Assembly: GCF_013186535.1 (NCBI RefSeq)
Contig: NZ_JABMCZ010000005.1
Coordinates: 1,240,001-1,304,000, forward strand
Length of the DNA stretch: 64,000 bases
Direction of reading: 5' to 3'
Source of the DNA: Nocardia terpenica
Lineage (GTDB): Bacteria; Actinomycetota; Actinomycetes; Mycobacteriales; Mycobacteriaceae
The position numbers were made by a program, and so were the translations under genes. The notes beneath the pieces were generated by a model. The model did no database searches and was not told the DNA's origin. It worked only from the letters and a program-made list of their open reading frames with translations. Every line of letters starts with the position of its first letter. Within the stretch, counting starts at the first letter, position 1. Positions 46,109 to 57,833 of this stretch are shown in pieces.

Positions 46109-46888
46109 TTGACGACGGATAAGCAACCGCTCAGTAGGCGGATCGCAGCGGACCTGCGGAACTCCATCCTGTCGGGGGAGCGCCAACCAGGATCGTTGCT
46201 GCCGTCTGAGCGGGAGCTCGTCGAGCACTACCGGACTTCGAAGAGCACCGCGAACAAGGCAATCGACCTTCTTCGTTCCGAAGGTCTTCTCGAAAGCCAG
46301 TTCGGGCGTGGAACTTTCGTTCGTAAACGACCAGCAATACGCCGTGTCTCGGCCGCCCGCCGACATGCCGAGCACCGCCAGTCCGGAAAGCCGATTTTCG
46401 ATACCATGGCGATCGAACAAGGCCAGGTTCCATCTCGGCGAATGCTCCATATCGGACGCATCGAGATACCGGCCGAAGCTGCACAATGGCTCCAAATCTC
46501 ACCTGGAGACGAAGTTGTAATTCGGAAACGTCTCCAGTTGCTGGATGATCAACCAGCCGTATTGTCAACAAGCTACTATCCGCTCTGGGTCGCAGCGGGA
46601 ACACGACTTGAGTCTCCGGAGCCTCTCCCGGAAGGTCCGGATGAACTTATCGAGTCGCTAGGTCATGACTTCTACCGCGGCGTGGAAGTATTTCAGGCAC
46701 GAATGCCCACACCCGAAGAAGCTGATCTCTTACAGCTTCCAGCGGGCGTTCCAGTCGTTCACATGTGGGATGTGGACTACAATTCTCAAGGTCGAACACT
46801 TCAAGCGGCGCATGACATATACGCAGGTGATCGACATGAATTTGCCTACGAGTGGTCTGAAGGTGATATCCGACATGAGCAACCTTAG
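46109..46888 (+). CDS. GntR/HutC-type regulator (KorSA-like)
   Basis: 259 residues from TTG 46109, chosen because AGGAGG lies eight bases before it. A winged HTH is at the N-terminus (LSRRIAADLRNSILSGERQP, LLPSERELVEHYRTSKSTAN, GRGTFVRKRP). A UTRA ligand domain follows (RRMLHIGRIEIPAEAAQWLQ, VVIRKRLQLLDDQPAVLSTS). This is the type of KorSA, which silences replication and transfer of pSAM2. Codon usage is less GC-biased than in host genes. It overlaps the HIT gene by 14 nt. Confidence 0.9.
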   Translation: MTTDKQPLSRRIAADLRNSILSGERQPGSLLPSERELVEHYRTSKSTANKAIDLLRSEGLLESQFGRGTFVRKRPAIRRVSAARRHAEHRQSGKPIFDTMAIEQGQVPSRRMLHIGRIEIPAEAAQWLQISPGDEVVIRKRLQLLDDQPAVLSTSYYPLWVAAGTRLESPEPLPEGPDELIESLGHDFYRGVEVFQARMPTPEEADLLQLPAGVPVVHMWDVDYNSQGRTLQAAHDIYAGDRHEFAYEWSEGDIRHEQP

Positions 46889-47363
46889 TTGGCCATCCAA
46901 TTGGGATGACCTGACCAGCGGAATCGGCTGCGAAATGTGTAATTCGAGCCGCCCCGATAATGATCGCCATGGTATTCGGATATTCCGCTCCGAACACGTA
47001 GACGCCATTCTCCAGCGTGCCAATGTGCAGCGAGGTTACACCCTGGTCATCTGGCGCGGTCGACACGTCAACGAACCATTCGAGCTCTCCGAATCGGAAG
47101 CTTTGGAGTATTGGCACGCCGTTATGACCGTTGGAGCAGCCCTGACGGACTACTACCAGCCGCTGAAGATGAACTACGAGACGCTCGGAAACAGCCTCCC
47201 TCATCTACACACTCATATGCTTCCGCGATATGTCGAAGACCCAGCACCAGGCCGACCCTTTCCACTTTTGCCGCTGGATGGTTCCGAGCCTGCCATCTCG
47301 GGCGAAGAGCTCGAGCAGGACGGCAAGGCATTGTCGACAGCCTTGGGTCACTCTCGCCACTAA
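46875..47363 (+). CDS. HIT-domain protein of the element
   Basis: 162 residues from ATG 46875, with AAGGTGAT upstream. The HIT motif His110-Leu-His112-Thr-His114-Met-Leu is intact (LPHLHTHMLPRY), and an N-terminal CEMC pair is present. HIT proteins are nucleotide hydrolases or transferases. In pSAM2 the equivalent place beside korSA holds Pif, a Nudix-type immunity protein, so a nucleotide-directed immunity or regulatory role is a reasonable guess. Translational overlap with the GntR gene ties the two together. Confidence 0.85.
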   Translation: MSNLSWPSNWDDLTSGIGCEMCNSSRPDNDRHGIRIFRSEHVDAILQRANVQRGYTLVIWRGRHVNEPFELSESEALEYWHAVMTVGAALTDYYQPLKMNYETLGNSLPHLHTHMLPRYVEDPAPGRPFPLLPLDGSEPAISGEELEQDGKALSTALGHSRH

Positions 47364-48076
47364 CCCCCGTCCAGTCATACCAACGGCTGAGATTCTCCGT
47401 TCGCCTAACCTTCGGGCGGAAGTCCCAGCCGTTCCCGACTCTCGTACTCAACGCCCTTCGCGTGCAAGCTCTTTGCCGAATTTAGCTATATAGAGTCAAG
47501 GCGGCGCGCTGCGCGCGCCGCGCCACGCAACCGGCCGCACTGCGGCAAGGGCCTCCGCTTCGCTCCGGCCCACCGGAGCGTCGGGCGCGTCGCGGCCCGC
47601 GCATCGCACCGGAGCTCCTGATAGCCGATCTGGCATTCGACCTCACACACCAAGTGCTCGACTCCGACGACATTCCCGGCTGGGATTCGGCCGGGGCGGT
47701 TTCGGTCCGTCGATCCATCCGTTTTCCTGCTGGCAGTGGTCCGGTCGGGAGTTCCCCCACCTTCCTCATGGCCCGATTGTCTCGCTCCAGCCGGACGCAT
47801 CAAGGACCACCTTCGGTGTCCGCTACGCGGTGCCTACGGCATCCTTGACCCATCCGTCTTCCGCTGAGGGATGGCCAGTATGAGGAAGGCGGGGGAGAGT
47901 AGTCAGGAGGGTCGGATAGACAACCTATCCTCCGGGCACCAGGCCCAGTTTCGTCCGCAGTTCGTCCGCAGCGCCTCTTACTTGGACCACCGTCCACCAA
48001 CGCCGCCAATCATCGAACATGCAGGTAGACGCCCTGAGCCATCACAATCCATCAATCGCAAAAGCCCAGGACGTAA
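47364..48076. other. Structured non-coding end of the element (candidate origin or transfer locus)
   Basis: About 710 bp without a convincing gene. A short AT-rich stretch (TTTAGCTATATAGAG near 47480) is followed by very GC-rich hairpins: 9-bp arms around TGC at 47501-47521 and CGCTCCGG-CCCA-CCGGAGCG at 47561-47580. Further right, TCAAGGA and TCCTTGA (47800, 47842) enclose about 35 bp. In small actinobacterial plasmids such regions contain replication origins (double- or single-strand) or the cis transfer locus. Confidence 0.45.
47952..47971 (+). repeat. Candidate integrase arm site, right
   Basis: Exact copy, in the same orientation, of the 20-bp repeat at 41629-41648. It lies 106 bp inside the attR core. 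Confidence 0.55.
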
Positions 48077-48085
48077 TTCGAGCTG
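48077..48085 (+). other. Right attachment core (attR)
   Basis: TTCGAGCTG in the peptidase frame; a TAA stop in that frame lies directly before it. The host gene continues to the right as DYNGPQVSSVTING. Confidence 0.75.
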
Positions 48086-49327
48086 GACTACAACGGGCCC
48101 CAGGTGAGCTCGGTCACCATCAATGGTCAAGCGGCACAGTTCAAACACGCGGAAGAGCACGAACTCGTCATCACACCCCCGATGCCGATTCCCAACCAGC
48201 TGCCGTTCACCATCGTCGTCGACTACGCGGGCGCCGAGCCCGACACCGCGGGCAACGGCTGGACGTATTCGCCGTCGGGCGGGGCTTTCGCTGCGGGCGA
48301 ACCACATTCGGCGACGACGTGGTATCCGATCAACGACACACCGTTGGACAAGGCAACTTTCACGGTGCACGCGACCGTGCCCAACGGCTGGGACGTGGCG
48401 TCCAACGGCATTCGCACCTCCGATCTGCCGCTCGACCCCGATCACCACGTCGTCACCTGGGAGGAGCGGGATCCGATCATCGGCTATCTGAGCACGATCG
48501 CGATCGACAAGTTCACCCGCCTGGAGCAGACGACCTCGGACGGAACGCCTTTGGAGAGTTTCTTCGCCCCGGGCGCGGCCCAGAACAAGCAGACGCTGGA
48601 GCAGAATCTGCCGAAGGTGATCGATTTCGAGGAGCAGCTGTACGGCAAGTATCCGTTCACCTCCGGCGGCGGCATCTACGTCGACACCAATCTGCAGTTC
48701 TCGCTGGAGACCCAGACGCGGCCGACCTACGCGCCGTGGACCGATCTCGACACCCTGGTCCACGAGAACGCCCATCAGTGGTGGGGCGATTCGATGTCGG
48801 TGCAGACCTGGCGCGATGTCTGCCTCAACGAATGCTTCGCCAGCTACACCGCCGACATCCTGTGGCCGGAACGCATCGACGGCAAGGACTCCGACAAGCT
48901 CTATCTCGACACCCTCGCCCGCTACGAGAAGCAGCACCGCGACATCTGGTCGATTCCGCTCTACGACCCCGGTGCCGGAAAGGAATTCACCACGGTCTAC
49001 TCGCGCGGCCCGCTGTTCCTGCACGCACTGCGCCGGACCATCGCTGACGACGACGTATTCTTCACCGCCATCCGCGATTTCAACGAGAACCACCGCAACG
49101 CCAATGCGTCGATCCCCGAATTCCGCGACTTCATCCAGTCCCGCACCCCGCAGGACCTGACCGGATTCTTCGACGCCTGGCTCAACGGCACCACCAAGCC
49201 TGCCGACCAATATCTGTATCCCGGCAGCCTGCACAACCACGCCGCACCCCAGGACCTGAACGCCCAGTCCCTGCCCGACCAGGCGGACTGGCCGTACGGC
49301 GTGGGCGATCGGAAGGATCGGAGGTAG
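48086..49327 (+). pseudogene. M1 metallopeptidase, C-terminal fragment (interrupted gene)
   Basis: 413 residues continuing the fragment at 41254. Zinc site HENAHQWWGDSM with the distal Glu in CLNECFASY is intact, and TTVYSRGPLFLHALR lies near the catalytic Tyr. A restored gene would encode about 517 residues, a compact secreted aminopeptidase-like protein. In its present state it lacks the signal peptide; translation could begin only at an internal GTG such as 48104, giving a cytosolic truncated protein. Excision of the element would rebuild the full gene. Confidence 0.9.
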
Positions 49328-49381
49328 CACTCCGGTCGGCGGTGGTGGCGCCACGCGGGTCACAAATGCTTCGATCGGGGC

Positions 49382-49833
49382 ATGACCGATCACACCGATG
49401 CTCCTCGAGTCGTCACCACCAGCCGGGATATCGCCGCCGGCGCGGCGCGGATCTTCGAGCTGATCGCCGATCCCGCCCAGCAACCGCGCTGGGACGGCAA
49501 CGACAATCTGGCGCAGGCCGCCGAGGGCCAGCGTCCGCACGGGGTGGGCGAGATGTTCACCATGACGCTCACCAACGGACAGGACCGCGACAACCACGTG
49601 GTCGAGTTCGAGGAGGGGCGCCGCATCGCGTGGCGGCCCTCCGAACCCGGTAAGCAGCCCCCGGGCCACCTGTGGCGCTGGGAACTCGAACCCCTCGACG
49701 ACACGCACACCCGGGTCAGCCACACCTACGACTGGACCCGGCTGACCGACGAGAAACGCCAGACCCGTGCCCGCGCAACGACCGCCGACAAGCTCCGCGC
49801 GTCACTGGACAAGCTGGCCGCGATCGCGGAGGG

Positions 49834-49837
<4 letters not shown>
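49382..49837 (+). CDS. SRPBCC (START-like) protein
   Basis: 151 residues with the polyketide cyclase/dehydrase pattern: VVTTSRDIAAGAARIFELIA, DPAQQPRWDGNDNLAQ, VGEMFTMTL, RRIAWRPSEP, THTRVSHTYDWTRLTDE. Such hydrophobic-cavity proteins bind lipids or aromatic ligands. It overlaps the end of the convergent glyQS gene by 4 nt. Confidence 0.85.
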
Positions 49838-52893
<3,056 letters not shown>

Positions 52894-52949
52894 TGGCCGA
52901 ATGTTACCTGCCGACCAGGGCACCGCCGCCTCGGCCGTGACCGCGACGA

Positions 52950-54170
52950 TCAGCGGACCGCCGGACCGTCCCCGCGGTCGGCGAGTTCGGTGAGCGCGTG
53001 CGCCCAGCCGTCGAGACGATCGGCGGCGTCGCGGAGCTCGACCAGGGCCCAGCCGAGATCGCCGGGGAGAGCGGGAGATTCGGGTACGGCCAGGACTCGG
53101 CCCGCGGCGGCGACCAACTGCTCGTATTCGACGACGCCGGATCCCAGCCGGGCCACGACGGCGCGGACATCGTCGCCCAGGCCCGGGGTGATGGCCGAAT
53201 GTGCCCGGCCCACAACGCCGATGGCCTTCTCCATGGCGGTCACATCGGTGGCCAGGGCATGCAGGGCCGCGGCCGCGGACCCGGCGGTCTCCAGGGTGTC
53301 GGCGAGATCGTCCGGCGGCAGGGCGCCGCGATGGGCGATCCGGCGGCCGAGGCTGTGCAGGGCACGTTCGGCCCGAACCAGGCGCGCGATGTGCGGCCGG
53401 GCCGCGGACCGGATCGGCGGCAGCTTCCGCGGCACGAATGCCGCGGGCGGCAAGGGATTTCGCCGCATCTCCAGATACCGGCGCGTGGTCACGGCCGCCC
53501 CCGTCACCAATGCCGCCGCCCCACTGCCGACGACGATGACGGCCCACGCCGGAGCCGAGACCACCACCAGCCCCGCGGTCCCCAGTGCGGTCAGCCCCGA
53601 GGCGGCTCCCAACCGCAACCCCCGCCGCCGCACCTTCCGGCGCCGCCGCAACTCCCGCTCCCGCGGATCCGCCCACTTCCGCACCGCGAGTAGCGCCTGC
53701 TCCCCCGCCTCGCGCAACCCGTCCGAGACTCGCTCCCCCTCGATTCCCCGCTCCCCCAACACATCCCACAGCCCCGCGAACCGCCCACCCCGCGCCCGCT
53801 CGGCACGCTCCGCATCCTGCCGCGACCTGTCTCGCCCTTCGGACCGCCGCGCCCGGTCCGCATCCTCGCGTCGCCGTGACTCGCCTCGAACCTGCCGCGA
53901 CCTGTCTGCACCGGCCGCACCGCGTGACGACTCGGACAAGGCATCGGTCCGGGCCTTGGATTCGTCGGTGGGTACGGCCGGGAGGGTGGGGCCGGGGGTC
54001 GGGCGGGAGCCGAAGGGGAGCGAGAGTTTCCAGGACGAGCGGGGGTCGGCCGGAGACGGGGCGACCTCCGGTGCGATGCCGGAGGTCGGGTTTGCCGGTA
54101 GCGGGCGGCTCGGGCGGCGGGAGTGGGCGCGGGGGATCGCGGGCTCGTCGTGCGCCCGCGATTTCCCCAT
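52950..54170 (-). CDS. Membrane-associated Psp-system protein (Rv2743c type)
   Basis: 406 residues. A basic, disordered N-terminus with Arg/Ser/Asp repeats (about 1-140) precedes a helix pair (LRLGAASGLTALGTAGLVVV, WAVIVVGSGAAALVTGAAVT) and a helical C-terminal half (RLVRAERALHSLGRRIA, ALHALATDVTAMEKAIGVVG). Rv2743c is the membrane partner of PspA and ClgR in mycobacterial envelope-stress control. The same order (clgR-pspA-this gene) is seen here. It starts 38 bp after the pspA stop. Confidence 0.85.
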   Translation of the reverse strand: MGKSRAHDEPAIPRAHSRRPSRPLPANPTSGIAPEVAPSPADPRSSWKLSLPFGSRPTPGPTLPAVPTDESKARTDALSESSRGAAGADRSRQVRGESRRREDADRARRSEGRDRSRQDAERAERARGGRFAGLWDVLGERGIEGERVSDGLREAGEQALLAVRKWADPRERELRRRRKVRRRGLRLGAASGLTALGTAGLVVVSAPAWAVIVVGSGAAALVTGAAVTTRRYLEMRRNPLPPAAFVPRKLPPIRSAARPHIARLVRAERALHSLGRRIAHRGALPPDDLADTLETAGSAAAALHALATDVTAMEKAIGVVGRAHSAITPGLGDDVRAVVARLGSGVVEYEQLVAAAGRVLAVPESPALPGDLGWALVELRDAADRLDGWAHALTELADRGDGPAVR

Positions 54171-54207
54171 CACGCCAAACCTTTCGAGCGGATCGGACCG
54201 CCGTCGG

Positions 54208-55023
54208 TTACTGCTGGGCGGCCTGGCCCTTGTTGTTGATCTGCGGCTGCGCGGCCGGGTTCGGCACGGCCTGCTGGCCGCCGCCCGACGGCAGGGAGTC
54301 GCCGCGCATGGAGGCGCGGATCTGCTCGAGGCGGTTGTGGCCGGCCATCTGGACGCTGGCCTGCTGCACCTCCATCATGCGGCCCTGCACCGTGTTCTGC
54401 GCCAGCTCGGCGGCACCGAGCGCGTTGGCGTAGCGGCGCTCGATCTTCTCGCGCACCGCGTCCAGGCTCGGCGTGGAGCCGGGCGCGGACAGGGTGGAGT
54501 CCATCTGCTGCAGCGAGGCCGACACCTGCTCCTGCATCTTGGCCTGCTCCAGCTGCGAGAGCAGCTTGGTACGCTCGGCGACCTTCTGCTGCAGCAGCAT
54601 GGCGTTCTGCTCGACCGCCTTCTTGGCCTGCGCGGCGGCCTGCAGCGACTGGTCGTGCAGCACCTTCAGGTCTTCGACGGCCTGCTCGGCGGTGACCAGC
54701 TGCGCCGCGAACGCCTCGGCGGCGTTGGTGTACTGGATCGCCTTCTCGGTGTCGCCGGCGCCGGTGGCCTGGTCGGCCAGCATGACCGCCTGGCGGGCAT
54801 TGGCGTTGAGCTTCTCCACCTCGTCGAGCTGGCGGTTGAGCTTCATCTCGAGCTGGCGCTGATTGCCGATGACCGACGCGGCCTGCTGCGACAGGGCCTG
54901 ATGCTGGCGCTGGGCTTCCTCGATAGCCTGCTGAATCTGGACCTTCGGATCCGCGTGCTCCTCGATCTTGGAATCGAAGAGGGCCATCATGTACTTCCAG
55001 GCCTTGACGAACGGATTAGCCAT
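54208..55023 (-). CDS. pspA: Phage-shock protein A homologue
   Basis: 271 residues, nearly all helical coiled coil after MANPFVKAWKYMMALFDSKI. Typical PspA/Vipp1 sequence: DPKVQIQQAIEEAQRQHQAL, QRQLEMKLNRQLDEVEKLNA. The end is Gln/Pro/Gly-rich (QQAVPNPAAQPQINNKGQAA). It is a peripheral membrane protein that protects membrane integrity under stress. It follows clgR with 208 bp between, so it may have its own promoter as well. Confidence 0.95.
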   Translation of the reverse strand: MANPFVKAWKYMMALFDSKIEEHADPKVQIQQAIEEAQRQHQALSQQAASVIGNQRQLEMKLNRQLDEVEKLNANARQAVMLADQATGAGDTEKAIQYTNAAEAFAAQLVTAEQAVEDLKVLHDQSLQAAAQAKKAVEQNAMLLQQKVAERTKLLSQLEQAKMQEQVSASLQQMDSTLSAPGSTPSLDAVREKIERRYANALGAAELAQNTVQGRMMEVQQASVQMAGHNRLEQIRASMRGDSLPSGGGQQAVPNPAAQPQINNKGQAAQQ

Positions 55024-55231
55024 CGATTGATCCCGCCTCCATCTGACGCGCCGCGCTCCCACGCGACTGTAGTGCGCGACCGTCACGCACCGCTAATGTC
55101 CCTATCCTCCACGGCGCCGCGCCCGAGGCGGGGAGAACCCGCCGGGTGCGACGCTTACAGAGAATCTATCCGTTTCCGCTCGTTCGTACAGCGTCGCCGA
55201 CGCCGATCACATCGCGGCCACCGGCGCGGGC

Positions 55232-55591
55232 TCAATTCGCCTGCACCAGGACCAGTTTGTCCGGCTTGGGCGCCGGGATGACGATCCGGGTGCGATCGGC
55301 GATCTTGCCGACGGGCCCGGCGTCGACCCATTCGCGCTGGGCGCGCGCGGCGAGGTCGTCGGCCTCGGCCATGGCGGTGCTCACGTCGGACAGCACCCGC
55401 GCCAGCGGCAGATCCAATGCCTGGCAGATGGCCGCCAGGAGTTCGCTGGAGGCCTCCTTGCGTCCGCGCTCCACCTCGGATAGGTAGCCCAGGCTCACCC
55501 GCGCGGAATTCGACACCTCCCGCAGGGTCCGGCTCTGGGCGATCCGAGCACGCCGCAGACTCTCCCCGATGGCCTCTCGCAGCAGCGTCAT
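55232..55591 (-). CDS. clgR: ClgR-like XRE regulator
   Basis: 119 residues. HTH at 13-60: RIAQSRTLREVSNSARVSLG, YLSEVERGRKEASSELLAAI, CQALDLPLARVL. In actinobacteria ClgR activates clp protease and psp genes under envelope or proteotoxic stress. AAGGAG lies five bases before the ATG at 55591. The C-terminal tail ends VQAN; a hydrophobic end may be a protease tag, as reported for ClgR in relatives. Confidence 0.92.
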   Translation of the reverse strand: MTLLREAIGESLRRARIAQSRTLREVSNSARVSLGYLSEVERGRKEASSELLAAICQALDLPLARVLSDVSTAMAEADDLAARAQREWVDAGPVGKIADRTRIVIPAPKPDKLVLVQAN

Positions 55592-55670
55592 CTCGTTCTC
55601 CTTACGTTCTCTCCCGACCGGACCGAGCGTCTGTTGTGACAACGTCACACGCCACCCCGTTGGTTCCCGC

Positions 55671-56177
55671 TCACCCCGGCGGATCGTGCGCGCCACCGAG
55701 GCCGCGAATCAGCTCGGTGACCGCGGCACGAACCGCTTCCATCCTGATCGTCCACCGGTCGCCGGTGAGTTTCAACCGCACCACCTCGGTGCCGTCCGGT
55801 CCGGCCAGCCCGAGAAACACCGTGCCGACCGGCTGCCCGTCCTGCGGATCCGGCCCCGCCACGCCGGTGAGCGCCACGCCCCAGTCGGCGCGACAGACCG
55901 TGCGCGCGCCGACCGCGAGCTGTTCGGCGGTGCTCGCCGCGACGGGACCGTCGGCGGCGAGTGTGTCCTCGCTCACGCCCGCGAGCGTGTGCTTGAGGTC
56001 GGTGGCGTAGACGATCATCCCGCCGCGCAGCACCGTGCTGGCGCCGGGCACCCCGGCGATGGTGGCCGACAGCAGGCCCGCGGTCAGCGATTCCGCCGTG
56101 GCCACGGTCCGATTCCCGGCTCGCAGCAGGCGCACCAGATCGACGGCGGGGACGAGCGTGGTGAGCGGATCGGTCAT
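55671..56177 (-). CDS. CinA C-terminal-domain protein (nicotinamide-nucleotide amidase type)
   Basis: 168 residues with the PncC/CinA signature TVATAESLTAGLLSATIAGV, GGMIVYATDLKHTLAGV, WGVALTGVAGPDPQDGQPVG and TVFLGLAG. Likely deamidates nicotinamide mononucleotide in NAD salvage. ATG 56177 overlaps the pgsA stop (ATGA). It lacks the N-terminal molybdopterin-like domain of full CinA. Confidence 0.9.
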   Translation of the reverse strand: MTDPLTTLVPAVDLVRLLRAGNRTVATAESLTAGLLSATIAGVPGASTVLRGGMIVYATDLKHTLAGVSEDTLAADGPVAASTAEQLAVGARTVCRADWGVALTGVAGPDPQDGQPVGTVFLGLAGPDGTEVVRLKLTGDRWTIRMEAVRAAVTELIRGLGGAHDPPG

Positions 56178-56842
56178 GAACGTTTGACCGGGCCCGACCA
56201 CAACCGTGCCGCCTGCACCACGTAGTCCAGGCCGGTGACGACCGTCAGGACGACGGCCGCGTACATCAGGATCAGGCCCGCGGTCTCGAATCCGCCGGAC
56301 AGCGGCAGCAGCACGACCGCGATGGCCAGCGACTGGACCAGCGTCTTGAGCTTGCCGCCGCGCCCGGCCGGAATCACCCCGCGGCGCACCACCGCCAGCC
56401 GCAGCAGCGTCACCCCGATCTCGCGGGCGCAGATGACCAGCGTGATCCACCAGGCCAGATCGCCGAGAAGGGATAACCCGATCAGCGCGGACCCGATCAG
56501 CGCCTTGTCGGCGATCGGATCGGCGAGCTTGCCGAAATCGGTGACCAGGCCGTACTTGCGGGCCAGTTGCCCGTCGATGCGATCGGTGATGGCCGCGAGC
56601 CCGAACAGCGCCGCCGCCCCGATCCGCCATGCGGTGTCGTGGCCGCCCGCGGCGAACAGGGCCAGCAGGAACAGCGGCACCGCCAGGATGCGCAGGATGG
56701 TCAGGATATTGGCGATGTTCATCAGCGGCACGGCCGACGGTTCGACCGTGCGCGCGACGGGGGCGGATACCAGATTCGCTCGCGCTCGCGTGGCGTCGGT
56801 CCAGGCGCGATCCATATCGTCGCTCTGCACGCTCACCGGCAC
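56174..56842 (-). CDS. pgsA3: CDP-alcohol phosphatidyltransferase (PgsA3 type)
   Basis: 222 residues from GTG 56842; an ATG at 56815 or 56722 is also possible. Signature DRIDGQLARKYGLVTDFGKLADPIADKA is the D-x2-DG-x2-AR-x8-G-x3-D-x3-D motif of the family, shown here only in part. Several transmembrane helices. It makes phosphatidylglycerophosphate or a related phospholipid at the inner membrane. Same neighbours as in mycobacteria (argA on the other side, cinA-clgR-pspA downstream). Confidence 0.92.
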   Translation of the reverse strand: MPVSVQSDDMDRAWTDATRARANLVSAPVARTVEPSAVPLMNIANILTILRILAVPLFLLALFAAGGHDTAWRIGAAALFGLAAITDRIDGQLARKYGLVTDFGKLADPIADKALIGSALIGLSLLGDLAWWITLVICAREIGVTLLRLAVVRRGVIPAGRGGKLKTLVQSLAIAVVLLPLSGGFETAGLILMYAAVVLTVVTGLDYVVQAARLWSGPVKRS

Positions 56843-56991
56843 CCCCGACCGGCAACGGCCCGGATACCCGGCGCCGTGGTCGCGGACCGGACGCGAACGC
56901 CGCGCATCCGAACACGCGCGAACGATCGGTCGGTCGGAGTGTGCTGCACTCCACCAGACTATCGGTAACGGGGACGACTACTGTGCACCCC

Positions 56992-57534
56992 ATGACAACT
57001 CGGGCACCACATACGGATTCGATCGGCGTCGCGGAGGCGGGAACACCCGTCGTCCGACGCGCTCGAACCTCCGATGTGCCCGCGATCAAGGCCCTCGTCG
57101 ACGTGTACGCGGGCAAGATCCTGCTGGAGAAGAACCTGGTCACGCTGTACGAGGCGGTCCAGGAGTTCTGGGTCGCCGAACTGGACGGCCGACTGATCGG
57201 GTGCGGCGCGCTGCACGTGCTGTGGGCGGACCTGGGTGAGGTGCGCACGGTGGCGGTGCACCCCGACGCCAAGGGCACCGGCATCGGGCGGCTGCTGGTG
57301 GAGCGGCTGGTGGAGACCGCCCGCGAGCTCCAGCTGCGGCGGCTGTTCGTGCTCACCTTCGAGGTGGAGTTCTTCGCCCGGCACGGCTTCGTGGAGATCG
57401 ACGGGACGCCGGTGACCGCTGAGGTGTTCGCCGAGATGTGCCGGTCCTACGACACCGGTGTGGCCGAGTTCCTGGACCTCAGCTACGTCAAGCCGAACAC
57501 CCTGGGCAATACTCGAATGCTGTTGACCCTGTAG
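56992..57534 (+). CDS. argA: Amino-acid N-acetyltransferase ArgA
   Basis: 180 residues, GNAT fold: VRRARTSDVPAIKALVDVYA, EFWVAELDGRLIGCGALHVL, WADLGEVRTVAVHPDAKGTG (acetyl-CoA pyrophosphate loop GTGIGRLL) and LTFEVEFFARHGF. It is the short mycobacterial type of N-acetylglutamate synthase, first step of arginine synthesis, as in Rv2747. Divergent from pgsA. Confidence 0.92.
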   Translation: MTTRAPHTDSIGVAEAGTPVVRRARTSDVPAIKALVDVYAGKILLEKNLVTLYEAVQEFWVAELDGRLIGCGALHVLWADLGEVRTVAVHPDAKGTGIGRLLVERLVETARELQLRRLFVLTFEVEFFARHGFVEIDGTPVTAEVFAEMCRSYDTGVAEFLDLSYVKPNTLGNTRMLLTL

Positions 57535-57551
57535 CGCGTAAAGGAACCCCC

Positions 57552-57833
57552 GTGCCGATCTTCGCCGTCCACTACACCTACACCGAGGCCACCGCCGCCG
57601 GTCGCGACGAGCATCGCCCGGCGCATCGGCAGTGGCTGGCCGACCTGGTCGAGCGGGGCACGGTGCTGTCCAGCGGTTTCTATCCGGATGGTTCCGGCGC
57701 GCTGATCCTGTTCCGCGCCGACGACGCCGCGGCCATGGACGCCCTGCTGGCGCAGGACCCGTTCGCGCGGCACGACGTCATCGACGACAAGCGAGCCGTC
57801 GAGTGGCTGCCGGTAATGGGCGCGTTCGCCTGA
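57552..57833 (+). CDS. YciI-like protein
   Basis: 93 residues from GTG 57552 with AAGGAA upstream. FAVHYTYTEATAAGRDEHRP, AHRQWLADLVERGTVLSSGF, DPFARHDVIDDKRAVEW. The YciI fold has a conserved His and Asp (RPAHRQWL, here His24-Arg) and dimerises. Function is uncertain, possibly a small hydrolase or sensor. It lies 17 bp after argA and its stop abuts the convergent TetR gene. Confidence 0.88.
   Translation: MPIFAVHYTYTEATAAGRDEHRPAHRQWLADLVERGTVLSSGFYPDGSGALILFRADDAAAMDALLAQDPFARHDVIDDKRAVEWLPVMGAFA

Larger units (their letters stand above)
41557..48085. mobile_element. 6.5-kb pSAM2/AICE-like integrated element inside an M1 peptidase gene
   Basis: Bounded by the direct repeat TTCGAGCTG at 41557-41565 and 48077-48085, with partial similarity continuing (TACTACGACG against GACTACAACG). 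Cargo: int, xis, rep and four small genes on the minus strand, then a divergent GntR regulator and HIT-domain gene, then 700 bp of structured non-coding DNA. The module int-xis-rep plus a GntR repressor is that of actinobacterial integrative and conjugative elements of the pSAM2 type. The FtsK-like transfer gene, Pra activator and Spd genes are absent, so it may be mobilised in trans or be a relic. Integration is in a protein gene rather than a tRNA gene. Base composition in 46-47.4 kb is visibly less GC-rich than the host. Confidence 0.88.

Noticed and set aside
47482..47803. Two overlapping minus-strand frames at the element's right end
   Set aside because: Both cross the strong GC-rich hairpins, have Arg/Ala/Gly-rich compositions typical of non-coding high-GC DNA and lack ribosome sites.
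41557..48085. tRNA gene as the integration target
   Set aside because: No tRNA-like cloverleaf or TTCGANTC arm is seen at either end; both flanks encode M1 peptidase.
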